Source: an uncultured Muribaculaceae bacterium (GTDB lineage Bacteria > Bacteroidota > Bacteroidia > Bacteroidales > Muribaculaceae). From it: DNA of 64,000 bases. The first letter of the stretch is position 1. Each line of letters opens with the position of its first letter. Positions 61,604 to 64,000 of this stretch are shown in pieces. The position numbers were made by a program, and so were the translations under genes. Location of the stretch: positions 22,267 to 86,266 of the forward strand of contig CAJOFM010000008.1 of assembly GCA_905233915.1 (NCBI GenBank). Direction: 5' to 3'. Under the pieces are notes generated by a model. That model was not told where the DNA came from and did not search any database. It saw nothing but the letters and a program-made list of their open reading frames with translations.

Positions 61604-61619
61604 TGGCATAGTGTTTGCT
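61604..61619 (+). promoter_or_regulatory. Sigma-54-type -24/-12 promoter motif of the Clp gene
   Basis: TGGCATAGTGTTTGCT fits TGGCAYR-N4-TTGCW at every fixed position, with GG (61605-61606) and GC (61617-61618) exactly ten bases apart. The start would be near 61630, 54 bases before the ATG. I found no Bacteroidetes TAnnTTTG box that would serve instead. Confidence 0.6.
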
Positions 61620-61683
61620 ACTATTGACATGACATTTTATAATACGACAATAACACTATAACGAAGAAAGGAAAATAACAATA

Positions 61684-63867
61684 ATGAACAACGACCAGCA
61701 CAATAAGCAACAACTGTACTGGAGACAGGATATTGCCGTGCCCAAGGCCGGTGCCGACTTCCCCGATGAGGAAGAAGATGAAGAGGATGAAATGCCCGGC
61801 GGCACAGGCGGCAGTGACAGCGATAATCCGTCCTACCGTGAGACACGACAGCGACGAAATGTCAGTCGGGGTGACAATTCTGCCACTCCCGTCATCGATA
61901 AATATGGCAAAGACATCACGCGTGAGGCTGCCGAGGGGCGCCTTGACCCTGTTGTGGGCCGTGAGGTGGAGATTGAGCGGTTGTCACAGATCCTGAGCCG
62001 CCGCAAGAAGAATAACCCCGTGATGATTGGTGAGCCCGGTGTGGGCAAGAGCGCAATTATCGAGGGTCTTGCCAAGCGCATCGTTGAGCGCAAGGTTGCA
62101 CGAACCCTGCTCGACAAACGCATTGTCTCGCTCGACATGGCAGCCATCGTGGCCGGTACCAAATACCGCGGCCAGTTTGAGGAACGTCTCAAAGCGGTCA
62201 TCGATGAGGTGAGTGCCTACAAGAACGTCATTATGTTCATCGATGAGATCCACAATATTGTGGGTGCTGGAAACGCCAGCGGTTCGATGGATGCCGCCAA
62301 TCTGCTCAAGCCTGCCCTTGCCCGTGGCGAGTTCCAGTGTATCGGTGCCACCACCCTTGACGAGTACCGCAAGAGCATCGAGAAAGACGGAGCCCTGGAG
62401 CGCCGCTTCCAGAAGGTCCTTGTTGAACCCACAACTCCAGAACAGACGCTGGAAATCCTTCATAATATCAAGGACATGTATGAGAAGCACCATGGTGTGA
62501 ATTATACTGAAGAAGCCTTGAGAGCATGCGTGACACTGACTGACCGTTACATCAGCGACCGTTTCTTCCCTGACAAGGCTATCGATGCGATGGACGAGGC
62601 CGGATCACGTGTACACATCACAAGGGTTGATACCCCCAAAGAGATTGAAGACCTGGAGCGACGCATCGCTGAGGCACAAGAAAATAAGTTCAAGGCCGTC
62701 CAGGCACAGAACTTTGAGAGCGCAGCGAATTACCGCGACCAGCAAGAGAAACTCAAAGCAGAGTTGCAAGTGGCCAAGGAACAATGGGAGGCTGAACTCG
62801 ACAGCCGCCGCGTGACCGTTAACGAGGGTCATATTGCAGAGGTTGTCGCCATGATGACCGGCGTACCGGCCCAACGCATCGCTCAAAGTGAAGGAATACG
62901 ACTGCTTGGCATGACCGACGAACTGAAAAAGCAAGTCATCGGCCAAGACGAGGCTATTGAGAAGATTGCCCGCAGCATCCGCCGCAACCGTGCAGGCCTG
63001 CGTGACCCCAAGCGCCCCATCGGCTCCTTCATGTTCCTAGGACCGACTGGTGTGGGCAAGACCCTGCTTGCCAAGAAGCTCGCCCAGTTCCTGTTCAATA
63101 GCGACGAGGCACTGATACGTGTAGACATGAGCGAATACATGGAGAAGTTCAACGTGTCGAGGCTCGTTGGTGCACCTCCGGGCTATGTGGGCTATGAAGA
63201 GGGTGGCCAATTAACCGAGAAAGTGCGCCGTCATCCTTACAGCGTGGTGCTGCTCGATGAGATTGAGAAAGCACATCCTGATGTGTTCAACATGCTGCTG
63301 CAAGTGCTTGACGAGGGCAATCTGACCGACGGTCTGGGCCGCAAGGTGGACTTCAAGAACACCATCATCATCATGACCAGCAACATCGGCACAAGGGAAC
63401 TGAAGGACTTTGGCGCCGGAGTAGGTTTCAACACGGGTGAATTGACAAGGGAGCGCAGCGACTCTGTCATCCGCAAAGCGTTGAACCGCCAGTTCTCACC
63501 CGAATTCCTTAACCGTGTGGATGATATCGTCACCTTTGGCTCACTGAACCATGAGCACATCCTTAAAATTGTGGATATTGAGCTTGACTCATTCTACAAG
63601 CGTGTTGAGGAGAACGGCTTGAAACTCAATATCACCAATGCTGCTAAGAATCTGGTTGCCGATCACGGCTTTGACATCCAGTACGGTGCACGCCCACTCA
63701 AGCGAGCCATCCAAAGCGAGATTGAAGACCCGCTGAGTGAAATGCTGCTGCGTGAGGAAGCCAAGCTTGGCGACACCATCGTCATCGATGCCCAAGACGG
63801 CAAGATCGTCACAAGCATCGAGAAAGCGAAAGCAACCACCAAACAAAAGGAAACAATTGACGAGTAA
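61684..63867 (+). CDS. ClpC/ClpA-like ATPase without the N-domain
   Basis: Hsp100 unfoldase, 727 residues. The usual Clp N-domain (about 140 residues) is absent; instead the protein starts with an acidic linker of about 60 residues (a run of Asp/Glu at 28-36). The first AAA+ domain has Walker A GEPGVGKS (116-123); a short ClpC-like coiled middle follows (about 320-375); the second AAA+ domain has GPTGVGKT and [11 protein letters not shown]. The GVGFN loop in it looks like the ClpP-docking (I/L/V)GF motif, so it likely feeds ClpP. Substrate or adaptor binding must differ from normal ClpC. The gene is preceded by a sigma-54-type motif. Confidence 0.9.
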   Translation: MNNDQHNKQQLYWRQDIAVPKAGADFPDEEEDEEDEMPGGTGGSDSDNPSYRETRQRRNVSRGDNSATPVIDKYGKDITREAAEGRLDPVVGREVEIERLSQILSRRKKNNPVMIGEPGVGKSAIIEGLAKRIVERKVARTLLDKRIVSLDMAAIVAGTKYRGQFEERLKAVIDEVSAYKNVIMFIDEIHNIVGAGNASGSMDAANLLKPALARGEFQCIGATTLDEYRKSIEKDGALERRFQKVLVEPTTPEQTLEILHNIKDMYEKHHGVNYTEEALRACVTLTDRYISDRFFPDKAIDAMDEAGSRVHITRVDTPKEIEDLERRIAEAQENKFKAVQAQNFESAANYRDQQEKLKAELQVAKEQWEAELDSRRVTVNEGHIAEVVAMMTGVPAQRIAQSEGIRLLGMTDELKKQVIGQDEAIEKIARSIRRNRAGLRDPKRPIGSFMFLGPTGVGKTLLAKKLAQFLFNSDEALIRVDMSEYMEKFNVSRLVGAPPGYVGYEEGGQLTEKVRRHPYSVVLLDEIEKAHPDVFNMLLQVLDEGNLTDGLGRKVDFKNTIIIMTSNIGTRELKDFGAGVGFNTGELTRERSDSVIRKALNRQFSPEFLNRVDDIVTFGSLNHEHILKIVDIELDSFYKRVEENGLKLNITNAAKNLVADHGFDIQYGARPLKRAIQSEIEDPLSEMLLREEAKLGDTIVIDAQDGKIVTSIEKAKATTKQKETIDE

Positions 63868-63906
63868 TCCACTACTCCATCAGGCAATACCCCAAAAAGC
63901 GAGGCG

Positions 63907-63970
63907 TAAGGTTCATTTTGCAGGATGAAAATCACATATAGTGGTTCTAAGGTTCATTTTGCAGGATGAA
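63907..63970. repeat. 23-base direct repeat, two copies, at the window edge
   Basis: An identical 23-base sequence lies at 63907-63929 and 63948-63970, 41 bases apart start to start, with an 18-base spacer. Each copy contains TTCAT and ATGAA as a short inverted pair. It may be the beginning of a longer array or an element end; the window stops 30 bases later. No gene is seen from 63868 to 64000. Confidence 0.8.
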
Positions 63971-64000
63971 TTTTCAAGGCGATTATTGCATAGCGGAAAA

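Noticed and set aside
63907..63970. CRISPR array
   Set aside because: Only two repeats are visible, the spacer is 18 bases, and no cas genes are present.

Overview
The window looks like a chromosomal piece of an anaerobic, probably gut-associated member of the Bacteroidales (Muribaculaceae- or Prevotellaceae-like; the sequence alone does not settle the family). Evidence: Bacteroidetes-type promoters (TAnnTTTG at -7), weak ribosome binding sites, an S1 gene with its own leader, the Na+-pumping methylmalonyl-CoA decarboxylase operon of succinate/propionate metabolism, secreted proteins carrying orphan dockerin-like repeats, and a Bacteroidetes-type LptD. No rRNA, tRNA, CRISPR array or insertion sequence was seen.

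Layout. 0-5 kb: 3' end of a serpin, then a flavodiiron protein (O2/NO scavenging) followed by NfnA and NfnB (electron-bifurcating ferredoxin/NADH/NADPH transhydrogenase). 4.7-9.7 kb: a secreted dockerin-like protein, TatC/TatA, and a divergent phosphate butyryltransferase/butyrate kinase pair. 9.8-15 kb: two large secreted proteins, one a C10 (streptopain) protease. 15-20 kb: LysE exporter, then lptD, a YiiX-type hydrolase and a flavodoxin/ferredoxin protein on the minus strand. 20-29 kb: hydrogen island with maturases HydG and HydF facing a [FeFe]-hydrogenase block (bifurcating HydB-HydA-HydC plus a second hydrogenase). 29-33 kb: rpsA, then a GC-rich island with one RecA/RepA-like protein flanked by hairpins. 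33-46 kb: surface LRR protein, folate enzyme, M16 protease, RsgA, alanine symporter and a GH2-GH3 pair. 46.6-51.4 kb: methylmalonyl-CoA epimerase and decarboxylase operon. 51.5-64 kb: prs, YitT, a TPR protein, a membrane-anchored CbbX-like AAA ATPase, META and DUF4251 proteins, a CPBP protease, a serine hydrolase and a ClpC-like unfoldase.

The genes suggest a fermentative economy: sugars released by secreted hydrolases, redox balance through Nfn and HydABC with H2 release, ATP from Ptb/Buk, and Na+ gradient formation from succinate decarboxylation, with a flavodiiron protein guarding against oxygen.

The most unusual items are (1) the second [FeFe]-hydrogenase, which reads as a HydB protein whose NADH/FMN module has been replaced by an H-cluster domain; (2) intergenic foldback arrays built from different heptamers at five places; (3) an exact -24/-12 (sigma-54-type) promoter motif in front of a Clp ATPase that lacks the Clp N-domain; (4) a GC-rich island coding for a P-loop-less ATPase-fold protein beside a cluster of four hairpins; and (5) a predicted four-way-junction element near 34.9 kb.
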